DNA of 64,000 nucleotides from Tetradesmus obliquus (Eukaryota > Chlorophyta > Chlorophyceae > Sphaeropleales > Scenedesmaceae), in assembly GCA_030272155.1 (NCBI GenBank), contig CP126204.1:4207501-4271500 (forward strand), given 5' to 3'. The translations under genes were made by a program, and so were the position numbers. Numbering within the stretch: position 1 is the stretch's first letter; every line of letters starts with the position of its first letter. The notes below the pieces were generated by a model. That model was given only the letters and a program-made list of their open reading frames with translations, searched no databases and was not told the origin of the DNA. Of this stretch, positions 44,457 to 56,925 are shown piece by piece.

Positions 44457-47400
44457 ATGGGTCATTTGCAGCATGTGTGGGGACCCTGCTTACCCTCGTT
44501 TGAAGAATGGGAACGACAGGAAGCAGCAGAGAGCATGTATGCCCGGCTGATGCAGCAGCCTGGGCAGCAGCACCAATCAGGGCAGTCCAGGCAACAGCAG
44601 CAGCAGCGACAGCAGCAGGACAGGCAGCAGCTTTTGTTTGCTGCTTGGAACGTGTGTTCCCTCTGGAAGAAGGATCTGCCGCTGCAGCTCACATCAGAGT
44701 CTCAGCGGCGCCTGCACTTCCCCACCACCCAATCTGCAGTGCAGCAGGCCAAAGCTGCAGCTGCACAAGCTGCTGCTGCTGCTGCTGCTGCCGGCAGTAC
44801 AGCAGCTAGCCAGCAGCAGCAGGACCGCTCCGCACCAGCTTACCTGCTGCCTCAGCTGCCGCTAGGTCTGCAGGAGCAGCACCCGCAGTACTAAACTGTG
44901 CTGGTGTGGTGCCAAGCAGCAGACACGCTGAGCGGCTTTGTTGGTGACAGCAGCTGGGCGGCAGCTGCTGCTGACAGCAGCAGCAGCAGCAGCAGCAGCG
45001 GCAGTACAAATGCTGGTGCCACAGGCCGCAGCGCAGAGCAGCTGAAGTTTCTGTGTGAGTCCATAGGCAGCGCCTGCTGCTGCCAGCCTGACGCATGAGC
45101 TGCTGCACGTGCTGCAGCTGCCGCTGCTGCTGCACCAAGCTGCTGCTGTTGCCCTGCAGCAGTCAATCTGTGAGGCACTGCTGCTGCAGCAGGCTGTCAC
45201 CAGCGCCCTTGCAGCTGTCAAGGAAGTAAGCAGGGGCATCAGCAGCAGGGAGGGTTGTGTGGTGCTAGCCAAGCAAGTGATGCAGTCAGGCTTTGTGGAG
45301 CAAGGGGGGCCCGTGATGCAGGACCTTGCTGATATGCTGCAAGAAGCGGCCAGCAGCAGCAGCAGCAGCAGCAGCAGCACCAGCAGGAGCAGCAGCAGCA
45401 GCAGCAGCAGCAGCATGGGTATGCTGGCCGTTCATTTGCCAGGTTGGTACCAGTGGCTTGCGAGGAAGTGGCCAGGTGAGTGCCAGCTGGGATATGAATG
45501 TTGTTGTTTCTGTTTAGCTGTTGATCTGCCGTTGATCACTTGCAAACACATGTTGGGCTAGTCACTGCTGGGGAAAAGTGCCTGGGGCTTGTTGGTCACA
45601 GAATGACGCCATGGCAGCATGTCAGCACGCAGCACCTGCAATGGCATAACTGCAGAAGCAAGCAATGCCTGTGGGTCACGAGTACATTCCATGATCAGCC
45701 CCCTGTTCTCATAGCAAACTGTTTGACGTATAACCATCATCTTACAAACCAAAACAAAAAGCACGCGGCGTTAATAATGATGCATGTTGATTGCAAGCCG
45801 TCTGCTGAGCACCGAGTGCTGCCTGCAATGCACCTGCACAGGTACCCTGCTGGCATCAGCAGCAGCAGGCCCGCTGGCACTGCCAGCAGCCGAACTGTCC
45901 CTTGCTCTGGCAGCAGCAGCTGGCGACTGCCCCAGCTCCGCTGCTGCTACCATGCCAGCCCAGCTGATCACCCTCAGCATATGCACAGCACACAGGCTGA
46001 TACAGCAGGCAGCAGCTGTGCCAGCAGCGTGCAGGCCGCTGCAGCTCCTGCATGGCTGCTCTGCGTACATGCAGCTGCTGCAGCTGGCGCTGGCAGCGGC
46101 GCTGTATGCTGAGCACGCAGGCAGCGCCTGCAGCAGCAGCAGCAGCAGCACAGGGCAGCAGCAGCAGCAGCAGCAGCAGCAGTTGCTGCTGCTCAGTGAC
46201 CTGTGCGAGGTGCTAGGTGTGTCGTTGCAGCTGTTGCAGACTGCAGCACTCACACTTCCAGCAGCTGAGGATCTGATGCCTAACTTGCTGCAGCAGCTGC
46301 ACGCATCCGTGCGCATCTACTGCAAGACGGTGTTGCAATCTGGGCAGGATCTCAGCAGCGTTCCGCCCTACCTACTGCGGTTCCTGCCAGGCCACAGGCT
46401 GCTGCCGGCACTACTGCTGAGCTGCTGCGGCAGCAGCAGCAGCAGGGATGAGGCGGCTGGGTGCTTGCAGCCGTGGCAGCAGCAGGCATGGGAGGTTGCT
46501 GATCAATCGATGAAGCTGTGGCCGCTGCTGCTGCAGCAGCAGCAGCAGGAGCAGCAGCAGGAAGCAGGTGTGGCTCCAGGCAGCAGCAGCGCCAGCAGCA
46601 GCAGCCTACCAGTTGCTGCAGTGCTACATGCCGTAGCACAGCAAGTGCGGCACCTTGGTAGCAACAGCAGTGACAGCAGCAGCCACTTGGCAAGCATTGC
46701 ATGGGATATGCTGCAGGGGCTCAGTCTACTGGACACCTCAGCCATGGCTGATGCAGCAGCAGTAGCAGCAGCCTGGGCGCCGTGTGTGCAGCCCATAGCA
46801 GCTTTCATTGAGCAGCAAGTGCGGTCAGCAGCTGCTGAAGTGCTCGCTCAGCATGCACCAGGGGCAGGGCGGGATGCATCCCGCTGGCTGCCTTCACCTC
46901 CCTCTATTCCAAATACAGATCTGCATTGGATATGATGCTGCGGCTTGTCGCTGCATGCTGCTGCTGCACAGCTGAGGCTGCTGGGCAGCGGCAGCTGTTC
47001 AGCCTTGCAGCAAGCCTAGCAAAGATGCTGCTGGTGGTGCAGCAGCAGCTGACGCAGCAACACACAGGGGGCTCTGATGCAAGCGATGATGACACGGGTG
47101 ATTGGCAGCTTGTGGCTGCTATGGTGCAGTTATTGGCAACTCATTTGCTGCCGCTATTGGCACGCATGACATGAGACTGCACATTGTGACAGATGCTAGC
47201 AGTCAAGCTGACGGCACAGGCGCATCTGGTGCAGGTGGTGTTCTGAGCTTGCTGCGGCAGCGTGAGGCAGCAAGAGAGGTCACCGGCTGTTTGCAGCTGC
47301 TGCAAGCGCTGAAGGATGCAGCAGCAAAGCTTGAGCAGGCGATGCAGATCTATACGTCTGCATCAGCAGCAGCCACCTCGGCGGCAGCGAACCAGCCAGC

Positions 47401-48186
47401 AGCAGCAGTAGTGGCGCTGCGAGCAAAGCGCGCAGCAGTTCTGCTGAGCCGCCTGCAAGCGGATGTGATGCCGCAGTTGGCTGCTGCTGAGCAGCTCTGC
47501 AGCCTGGCCAGGCAGCAAGCAGCAGTGTGCAGGGCCCTAGCCACACCCCCACACGAGATGCTCAGAAGCATACATGACCCCAGTAACAGCGGCAGACAGC
47601 AGCTCTGGAGGCAGCAGGTTGCAGCAGCAGCAGACCCTGCCGCAAGACAGTTGCTGAGTGCTGACACCGCAACAGGGGTCTGGCAGGTGCTGAAGAGCAG
47701 CAGCATTGTGCAGCAGCTGCCGGCCCACCTGCAAGGGCCCACCTGCAAGGGCTGGCAGACTCCACCTGCTGGCAGCTACCGCACGGCTGGTGCTGCAACA
47801 ACTTGCCAAGCTGTAGCAACATGCGAGGTGATGGTGAGCTGCAGCTGGTGTCAAAGCGCAGCAGCATATGCGGCGGCTGTGGCCAGGACTGCCTGCATGC
47901 CGCCGCCTACTGCAGCAGGGCGTGCAGGGAGCAGCACTGGCCGCTGCACAAGCAGGCCTGCCACCGCATGCACAAGCAAGCTGCAGAGCAAGCAGTAGCA
48001 GCTGATGATGGTGACGGCACTGCTGCCAGTGGCAGGGGCCGCTGCTGTGTGGCGTGCGGGACTAGCAGCAACAAGCTTCACAAGTGCAGCCGCTGCAGGC
48101 AGGTGGCCTACTGCGGGCGGCAGTGCCAGGCGGATGATTGGCCGCGCCACAAGCAGGCATGCAACAACAGCAGCAGCAGGTCCTAG
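44457..48186 (+). pseudogene. double-MYND zinc-finger gene with one stop and four frameshifts
   Basis: The frame begins at ATG 44457 (MGHLQHVWGPCLPSFEEWER) and can be followed to 48186, but only by changing frame. An in-frame TAA lies at 44892-44894. Frame changes occur near 45055-45097, 46880-46925, 47165-47180 and 47730-47760. The last contains a 14-base tandem duplication (CCCACCTGCAAGGG twice), a clear frameshifting mutation. One normal intron, 45476-45841, closes in phase (WPG then TLLASAAAG). The end encodes two MYND fingers (CGGCGQDCLHAAAYCSRAC; CVACGTSSNKLHKCSRC) nearly identical to the 17.9-kb fragment. Between breaks the frames stay open for up to about 1 kb, so loss is recent. Alternatives are assembly indels or unrecognised short introns. 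Confidence 0.65.
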
Positions 48187-48962
48187 GTGCCATTGCAGAT
48201 GGTACCTATAGAACCGGTAGCAGATCTTTGGTAGCTATGGCTTTACTTGGCAACACTGGCATTTTGACGATTATGGGGTTGTTTCATCAGCTGACGCATA
48301 GCACCTCGTGTTGCACCTGTGCATAGCAGTTTAGTAGCCTCCTACAAACGTCACAGTTTGGGCTCAAATTACGAAAGTGAGCATAACGACTCGTAAGTTT
48401 GCAAAGTTTGCAGGAACAACCCTACTCTAAGCACAGTGGCGCTCCTGGTAGGTCAAACGAAACTTGGTTTTAGAACTGGTGCACAGGCTGGAGCCAAGTG
48501 GCGCCCGTCATGTATCAATCCAAAATTGATCTACATCTAGGACTCCTCAGCTGTGGCTTTTTAAAGCTCCAAACTCTTGTAAACATATGTGCAGACCTCC
48601 AAACCAGAACGTGACAGCGCTGTGCTAGCTGATGCGCAGCGGCGCTCCTGGTATACCAGGAGATAGCACTGGCCGGAGCCAAGTAACGCGCGTCTTACAA
48701 ACGTCAACATTGGTGTACATCTGAGATGGCTCAGCTGTGGATTTCCACAGCTTCACACAGTAATTACGTACGGCCCTCCTGAACTCAAAATTCATATTTG
48801 CTGGCTCACACTCTCGGCAAGCAAACACCAGGCTGTAGCAAAAAGGTGGCTATAAGACCAATGTATACCATACACTTCAAATACAGCCAAGAAACGGGCC
48901 ACTTCTGCAGTTGCTGCAAACAGAACTCGGTGACGGTGGCAATTGCGGCACTGCACGCAAGG
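48187..48962. other. intergenic with a diverged 200-bp tandem duplication
   Basis: Two related blocks begin at about 48433 and 48637 with CAGTGGCGCTCCTGGTA or its variant. Both continue through GGAGCCAAGT, a CTACATCT or GTACATCT block, and CTCAGCTGTGG. The spacing is about 204 bases and divergence is substantial. They sit between the converging ends of the MYND pseudogene and the hydrolase gene, so one could be a terminal echo of either. No gene is seen. Confidence 0.5.
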
Positions 48963-49713
48963 TCAGAACGCCCACCGCAGCGCCTCAGTGACATGCAGCG
49001 CTATGCCCGCACCCTGCTGCTGCTGCTGCTGGCAGCAGTCTCCTGCACTGTTTGCCAGTAGATCTTCTGCAGTTGCCCGGCTGCTCAGTAGGCGCTGCTG
49101 GTACTGCTGCACTGCAGCAGCCACCAGGGAGCCACACCTCGCAGTGACACTGTGGCCAGCCGGTGACTCCAAACTTGACCTTGAACTTGACCCTGCACTT
49201 GGCCTTGAACTTGATTGTGAAGATGGTGGCGGAAAAGTCAGTCCGCTGATGACTGCCTTGCTGCTGCTGCTGTTGCTGCCAGGTGCACCAGCGGCTGTGG
49301 CAGCATTTGCTGTGAAAGGGAGCAGCAGCTGCTGGGGATGCTGCGCCGCAAGCACTGCTTCCGCTTCTGCTGCTGCTGCTGCTGCTGCCGGTTGTTGTGC
49401 GCAACTGAAGGGGCTGACAGCAGCAGGTGCAGCGTGTGCAAAGACCTGCAGCCTGTTTTGCTCCAGCTTTGAATGCTGCTGCTGCTGCTGCTGCTGTTGG
49501 GGCTCTTTCGCATGCACTCGCTGTCCCACGTGTGCCGGGTCCCTGCTAGTGGAAACTGGCTGCTGCTGTTGTTGTTGTTGCTGCTGCTGTTGCTGCTGCT
49601 CCTTGCTGCTAGGTGCAGCTGCTTCTGACCTTGGGCTAGGAGTTGCCACACCAAGCGACACTGCAGTAGGCACTGCGTCATCACCGGTCCCCTCTACCGA
49701 TCTGGACCTATCA

Positions 49714-49746
<33 letters not shown>

Positions 49747-51578
49747 TGCCCAGTGCTGCGTGTCGCATCGCCTGCTGCGTGCTCCTTCTTGATCAGCTCG
49801 ATCTCCACAGATCTGAGCCACTCAAACATTGGACGGCTCGTCCAAGGTTTTCCAAACAGCCCACCAGGCGCAGCCGCCCACCCCAGGTGGCCCCCGGTGG
49901 GTGTTACAACTAAAACACAATTAGGGTTTGCGGCTAGGGCTGTGTAGGGTATTGCGGCGGCTGGCGCGATGGGGTCGTCAGCTGCCTGGATGCACAGCAG
50001 CGGGATGGTGACACCTGGGATGCGGGTGCTGCTGCTGCTGCCGGCGTAATAGGCATCCACATCGGGCCAACCTGCACAAGGCAATAAACAGCCGCAGCAG
50101 ATTGATACAAAACATCTTGTGCTGCAGGTGATGCTTCTGCACAGTATGTGCAAGGTGGTGATAATTTGCAAGCAAACGACAACACGCTCTTGCAGCTGTG
50201 TTCGCTATCCACTGCAGCTGTGCAGAGCCGTCACCTTTCAGCCAGCAGTCACATGCCATGTGGCCACACACCCCAACATAACAGCTTAAGTTACTGTGAT
50301 CAATGCACACTAGACAGTTCTGTCTCTCACCACAGCTATGCACTGTGATGGCCTCACCAACCGTGCTCAAAGCATGCCACGTAGTTGCACGCAATGAAAC
50401 AAAAGCATGTTGTACTTCTTGTTTCTTGGCCTGCTCCTCACCGAAGCTGTGCACGGTGATGGCCTCGTCAAACTCCCGGATGCTTTTCACCCGCTTGATG
50501 GCGTCAGGCAGCGCAGCGCCAGCCGGGCCGCGCCAGTTGCGCCAAACTGCGGAATGCTTGGCCACGATGCGGCGCATGCTGGCTGTCAAGCTGGCATTGT
50601 AGATGCGGTTGAAGCCCTGTTATATTTGGCAGCAGCAGTAGAGCAGCAGCAGCAGCAGCAGCGCCTAGGCTATATGCTGGTTGTGAAGTTGGACTCCATA
50701 TGCGACTGACTTGGTCGCATGTACAGGCGATAGCAGCTGCAGCACTGGTGGGGGAAGGTGGGTAGTGCTCTGCCAAGGTTATGATTTTGCGGATATTTGT
50801 GCACACAGCAGCGATGCAGCATGATGACAACTGGCCATCTAGTACCGCCCACTTTGTTCATGTGCCTGTCGCTGACCACTAGGTCAAAATCTTTGTCATG
50901 GCTGATCAACAAGAACAGATGCATGAATCACCAGTCAGCAGTGCAGCATGAAGACATTCAATGCACCAACCCACCTTGTTGATGTGCTGGTTGCTGACCA
51001 CCAGGTCAAAGGGGTTGCCCAGGCTCAGCGCAGCAGCAATGGGCACGGCCTCGCCCTGCGGCAGCAGAAGCATTGCAGCGGCGGCAGCAGCAGCAGCAGC
51101 AGCAGCAGCATTGCAGCTGCAGCAAAGCGTTGCATCGTGTTGGCTTGTCACTGTTGTGCCCTAATGTCCTCATCAAACAGTGTTCCTCCACATGCCGCTG
51201 CCGCCGCTGCTGCAGCTGCTTGCCACCATGGATGGGCAGCTGCTGTCAGCCTGCTGAAATCTTTGAACAGCTGCTGCTGTTGCTGCTCAGCTGTTGCACG
51301 CTGCACGACAGCGTTGCTGCTGCTGCTGCTGCATCCCACCCCTCCCTCACCTCCTCAGCCAGGTAGTTGATGAGGATGTTGCCGCCCAGGGACCAGCCGG
51401 CAGCAAACAGCAGGCAGCCCAGGTAGCGCTGCACCACATGCGACACCACCTGCGAAAGACATGCAATGCATTTAACCTGCAGCATGTCTTCCACCTGCTG
51501 CTGCTCCAAGTTACAGCCAGTGTGGTGTGCTTTTGAAGGCATGTGCAGCCAAAGGCACTGCTGCTGCTGCTGCTGCTG

Positions 51579-51625
<47 letters not shown>

Positions 51626-52999
51626 TGTTAGCATAGGTAAGTAGCGCCAAGTGAGCACAACTGCACATGTGCACGTCACTGGTGCTGCTGCTCTGCAACC
51701 ATGCCTGCTGCTGCGGCTGCTGCGGCTGCGCACCTGGCGCATGTCTTCCGTGTACGATGCCGAGTAGAACTGTGGCGTCAGCACTGGGCTGTCAGAGGTG
51801 CCTCTGCTGTTGACCACCACTGCCCGCATGCCTGCGCACACAAAATGGCGAACAGTATGTTGAAGAGGCTACTGCCGCTACAGATAGATGGACACAGGGC
51901 CGTTCGGTGTGCTTCTGCTGTTGAACACAACTGCCGGCATGCCTGCGCAATACAGGGACAGCAGCCCGAAAATCAATAGGCTACAGCCACAGCAAAGCGT
52001 ACAGGTCAATAGTCATCTGGCAACAGCCATTGCACAAATGTAGCTTTTCGTAATCAAGTAACCCAAGCTGTGCTATTGCACACAGCTGCGCGCCGCGCTG
52101 CCGCCACTGCCTGCTGGATGTATGGCTCAGTGCTGCCCTTGACTGTTCACAGGACAAGCGCTTGCCACAAGCAATTCATATACCTCAGATGTAATATCAG
52201 ACACACCTGCACGCCGTGCTGCTGCCACTGCCTGCTGGATGTATGGCTCAGTGCTTCCACTGGTGAGGCCAGGCAGGATGAGGAAGAGCGGGGCGTCATG
52301 CGGCAGCCCACCCTGCAGGCCAGCAGCAGCAGCAGCAGCAGCAGCAGGCAGAGGGAGTCCCAACAGATGCGCGGTGTTGTACAGCATCTTACTCTGCAGG
52401 ACAGTTACCAGAGGACAACTTGGTTGCAGGGCGCCGAAGCAGCTGTTGCTGGCTGCAGCCTTGCATGCAGGTCTGTGTGCTGAGCTGAAAGGTAGCAGCA
52501 AGATGAGCATGAAGGACACAATTTTTACATGTTGATGCAGGCATGCACTTCATATTCCTTCTGCATGCTGCTGCTGCTGCTGCTGCTGCTGCGGCTGCGG
52601 CTGCTGCTGCTGCTTTTACTGCTGCTGCTGGCTGTAGCATTGCTACAGTAGCAATTGTGCGACACTATGCCAGCTGCTCACCAAGCCGTCCTCTCCCTGC
52701 TCCCAGTCCAGTGCTACAGCTCCTCCACATTCCAACAGCAGTATCTCCCGCTTGTATGACACCCCTGGGCTTCGAGCCAGCTTTGCTCTTAGGATCGTCT
52801 CTACATGACCCTGCCCTAGTGTCAAAAACTTGCAGCTGCGGTATACTGCCTGCAGGCTAGGGCATCGCGACACAACTGCTGTGTTGAAGTCTGTGTTGGC
52901 GAAGAGCAGCTTCGGCCTGCTGCTCTTTCGCCAGGCATCCCACTGTGCATACAGCCAGACAGCAATCGGCACCAGGCCCAGCAGAGACACTAGATACAT
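48963..52999 (-). CDS. membrane-anchored alpha/beta hydrolase, YheT/ABHD1-3 type
   Basis: Minus-strand exons 52999-52682, 52312-52207, 51831-51734, 51449-51351, 51055-50975, 50616-50442 and 50071-48963 close in phase to 661 residues. An N-terminal helix (MYLVSLLGLVPIAVWLYAQW) anchors the protein. The hydrolase core has HDAPLFLILPGLTSGS, VVNSRGTSDSP, the nucleophile elbow AAGWSLGGN (Ser about 194), the acid in IQAADDPIAP (about 324) and the His in TPTGGHLGW (about 353). The order and the PGL...SRG...GWSLGG pattern fit the UPF0017/YheT family, which includes ABHD1/3 and plant EMB8-like proteins that act on lipids or esters. The last ~270 residues are Gln/Ser/Ala-rich and have no known fold. Partial copies of exons 2, 3, 5 and 6 occur in introns. 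The substrate is unknown. Confidence 0.9.
50320..52145 (-). repeat. partial exon copies in the hydrolase introns
   Basis: Read in minus-strand sense, a donor-side copy of exon 2 lies at about 52140-52083, and an acceptor-side copy of exon 3 at about 51942-51895, upstream of its parent. Donor-side copies of exon 5 (DFDLVVSDRHMNKVGG) lie at about 50900-50855, and of exon 6 (EAITVHSCG then GTGAGAG) at about 50365-50325. The same side rule holds as on the plus strand. Confidence 0.8.
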
Positions 53000-54520
53000 G
53001 TTGGAGACAAACGTGAAGGTTTCAAACAGACGACGGTAATTGCAGGTTTGAAACAGGCATTCCAGTGGTTGCCTGATGCGAGCTGATCACGAACATTCAA
53101 AGTTTCGAGGCCCGGAGCTGTATTTGCCGGTCGCAAACAACATGCATGTGCATCAAACATCAAGTACGGCAGTTTTTATCAGGCTTCGCGAGTGTAACCA
53201 AGCATCAAGTAACTGTAGTAAGCCGGGAAGACCAGGTGTGGGACTGCTTGCACTGATGTCTCTGCTGTTCCTAAAGTATCACATCTATGCTTTAAAAGCG
53301 CTGACATGCACGACCAGCGACTGTGTGTAGTTGCGATTCACCAGCATGCTGCCACGCGGCAGTACGTAGTAGTATGCTACTGCTGGGCAGTGCCCAGTCA
53401 CTGGCTGACCACAAATCAGCGCAGTGGTAAAATGACCTGCCGTAATTCATGCTTTGTAGCATGTTTTATGAAAATTAAGATTCCGTACGTCACTACACGA
53501 CTCACCCAGGACGCGCGCATGCCACTGCAGCTGCAGTGCCAGCGGGCAGCTGCCCAGCTGCATGCAGCTGGCAGCCGTCCGGTCCGGGCCCGCTGCATGG
53601 CATCATGGCAGCATCTCAGTGCGCACAGTGAAGTGCATGCTTACGGGTGCGCAGTGGATATGCAGGTCAGCACAGTAAGCTGCAGTTGCTATGGCTTAAA
53701 TGGTAACATGATGATGAGTAAGCTGCAGCCTTCAAACGACTTCTGGCTTGATGGCCAAACAGTTACTGAGTAGTACCTGACCGCCTCCGAGGCCGAGGTG
53801 AGTCACAGCATCCGATGCTGTCGATGATTGACATGACGGCCTCACAGCATCGTGATGGATGATGAGGCTGCACCACGTGGTGGCGTGCACGCCATGCCAG
53901 CTGAGCAAACATGCACTTGTCGCCAGTGAGTCCGACAGAAGCACTGGCTTTATTCTGCTGCAAGGTGCAGCATCAAGCCGACGTGGCAGAGCCACAGCAG
54001 CACAGTGAAGCCGTCAGTGGGCATTGGGTTGAAACTGTATGTTTTCAAGGTGATGCCAGCATGTTGCAGGCCACTGTGCATGCAGCACGCCTGGCAGCAC
54101 TGTTACATTGGTTCGGTGCTTGACAGTTTGTGTACCGCTTGTGCGCCGCGTCGTTTAAGCAAACGTGCAGTGTATGGTCTTGTTGTACTGTGTAGCTTTG
54201 CAACCCTTCGTCGTCAACCACCAGTGCAACCCTTCTGAAGAAATGACCAGAGCTGCATAGGCTGTCTCAAGTGTCACACGCCCTGCACAGGGCAGCATGC
54301 TGCTAGCATATTCTTGCGTGCATGCCATGCAGTGCTTTGCTGCTCCCGAAGCAAATGGCATTTGCAGGTGGGCAATACGCTACCCAGCCAGATGGAAAAA
54401 TCGAGACCTGGGTCCTACACCACAACTCTCCCTTTACACCAATCTCACTGTTAACACCGCAGCGTGAGGCTTCAGCACTTGGAAATCCAGAAAGCGACCA
54501 ACAGTAACCTACCAAAAAGG
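53000..54520. other. gene-poor region
   Basis: No gene could be supported. ORFs here are short, lack domain motifs and do not connect through splice sites of matching phase. The hydrolase promoter should lie near 53000-53200. Confidence 0.4.
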
Positions 54521-54737
54521 TTGACACCCGGACACTGATCCTGAGGTCCTTCTGTCCTGTCAGACTATTGCTCAAGTTATTGATGATGCTGATGAGTTTT
54601 TCTCTGCGATTTCTTCTGACGGTTTGGATGATGATGAGTTGTTCTTCGATGTTTCCTCCCCCTATGAGCCTCTCGTTGGCTCCTGACTGGGGTTCCCACT
54701 CCTCGTTGAGTGGAGCATGTAATGTAATGTAATGTTG
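54520..54737 (+). other. possible 3' remnant of a non-LTR retroelement
   Basis: An acidic frame (AQVIDDADEFFSAISSDGL, then DDDELFFDVSSPYEPLVGS) ends at a TGA at about 54687. About 30 bases later comes a (TGTAA)n-type run, TGTAATGTAATGTAATG, at 54718-54734. An ORF tail followed by a short tandem repeat is how many LINE-type elements end. No reverse transcriptase is present, so this is only a suggestion. Confidence 0.25.
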
Positions 54738-55006
54738 AAACGGGTTTCAAGGGCCAGCTAGACTTTGTACTGCCAGGCAGTGCTAGTGGCACTTCAGAGC
54801 AGGCACACAGCACCATGAAACATGAACAGCTGTGCCAAAATGCGGCTCAGCACCGCAAGCCCAGTGTTGCCTGCTTCAACGAGGTGCACATGTGTACACT
54901 GCAGTGCACACACTTCACTGTATAAGACAGTTCATTAACTGCTATTGCGTGACAACCATACGCTGCATCTCCTGCTGCTTGTCATGACACTGATCAGATG
55001 ACACGC

Positions 55007-55318
55007 GGCGCCTCAAGTGTCACTAAAAACAGCGCCTCAAGTGTCACCACAAACAGCGCCTTAAGTGTCACTACAAACAGCGCCTCAAGTGTCACTACAA
55101 ACAGCGCCTCAAGTGTCAGTATGAACAGCGCCTCAAGTGTCACTACAAACAGCGCCTCAAGTGTCACTAAACAGCGCCTCAAGTGCAATCACAAACAGCG
55201 CCTCAAGTGTCACTACAAACAGCGCCTCAAGTGTCACTAAACAGCACCTCAAGTGCAACTACAAACAGCGCCTCAATTGTCACTTTAAAAAGCGCCTCAG
55301 GTGTCACTACAAACACGC
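55007..55318 (+). repeat. 24-bp minisatellite, about 13 units
   Basis: Unit CAGCGCCTCAAGTGTCACTACAAA in tandem. Two units are two bases shorter and several carry single changes. The 24-bp period keeps frames open on both strands (ASSVTTNS on plus, TLEALFVV on minus), but the shortened units break the plus frame and there is no start context. It is best treated as a non-coding minisatellite. Confidence 0.9.
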
Positions 55319-56925
55319 AGGGGCTTTCTGCTGCCCAGCCATCCTGCTGTTGTTCTCATACAGCAGGATCATTGGGTTACGCACCTCCCATGATGAGCTG
55401 TGCATTGCATCAATCACCAGATAATCAGCAGCAGTAGTTCAACTACAACTACTGGCATGGGTGGCAAAACAGTTGTTACTAACAACTGCTTTGCCATCCA
55501 TGCTGCTGAGCAACATCAGCAGCTCAACGTACTCCTCTCGCAACAGTTCGAAGTGCATACAATGCCAACACCTCCAACATTGGCACGGCATGCTCAAACC
55601 GCCCAAACATTCTGCGAGCGCTCGCTCATCAAGCAAAGGCACAGCAGAGTTGCTTCTGGCAATATTGCTGCGGCACAAAGCAACACAAAGCAACACGACG
55701 GTATCCTTACCAATCACATTGCAGGTGGCCCACTATCCTAGTGCATGATGCATGCTCGCCAGAGGCCAACAACCGTTGTGACGACAACACTTTTGCGCTT
55801 CATACACCGTCCTCAACAATCTCTGGGCAGCCTGTTGCTGCGCAGTAGAAAACAGATTGGCAATGCGTGGCAACGCGTCTGCAGATCAGGTATATGAGAA
55901 GTGCCACGCTGTTGGGAAAGCAGTAGCGTGGCGACGGCTGGTGCCGCACGCTGTTCTGAGTGCAGCAACGCCATACGTAATCTGCCGCAGGCGATGCCTG
56001 CTGCCATTGGCAGTGGCAAAAATGCCAAACCTCCGAGACGGAAACTATCACAAGGCCCTGCAACAAAACGTGGCATGCTACAGCATGGTGCAACATGCTT
56101 TTTGTATGCGTGTTGCACCAAACCGCTTGCCACGTGCATGCATATGACGATACAATCAACAATGCAAACTGCTCCCGTGTGGTGCTGTCACAGTTGTTTT
56201 GTGAAATGACATCTATGCATTGTGCTATTGTTGCTAACCATGCATTGCACTGTCAAGGTGTGCATGCTCATGATGCTGCTGCAGTGCGTTGCCCACTGCA
56301 GGTTGTCCATTTCAGCACACTACATGCAAGCAGAGTTAACTGATAAGTGCAGCAAAGCAGGCCCTGATTATAACCAGGCATCTTAACTCACTCTCAACAC
56401 AATGAATCCGGGACCCTCTGACTGCAGCAATGCAACGCTGACTATACATATACAAGCACAACATGCGCAACTCAACACCTTCAAAGATGAGTGAGAACCA
56501 TGTCGAGTGAAAGCCCAAGTGAGGAGCCAAGAAACAGCTCGTGCAGTTGCAGACTCTGAGCCACACAGCGGCACCGAAATAGCAAACACAACATGGCAAG
56601 TATGTCAAAAGCAGACCAGCATCGACATCCAGCAACTTCTATGCAGACGTGCTCCGCAGTATCCTCTGATGCAGCTGCAAACAGCTTGCTGCAGGCGCCT
56701 GTTGCCGCTGACAGTGCGTAAATGGTGTAATTTAAAACTGTGACCAGCAGCCCGTCACGTGTCACTCCATCTCAACCAGGTGACAGCGTACTAAATCCAA
56801 ACATGCCGTGCATGGAGTGTTTTTACGACAGCCTCCACGACATACCACATTTCACCCCGCAGCAGCCGCGGCAGCAGCAGCAGCAGTAGCAGCTGGCTGC
56901 GGTCTGCACCAGGACTCTGTGGTTC
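55319..56925. other. gene-poor region
   Basis: No gene seen. The stretch is less CTG-rich than the rest of the window and has no long frames. It contains the 3' flank of the minus-strand protease gene that ends at 56926. Confidence 0.4.

Noticed and set aside
55007-55318. CRISPR-like array
   Set aside because: Units are contiguous 24-bp repeats without unique spacers, in a eukaryotic context.
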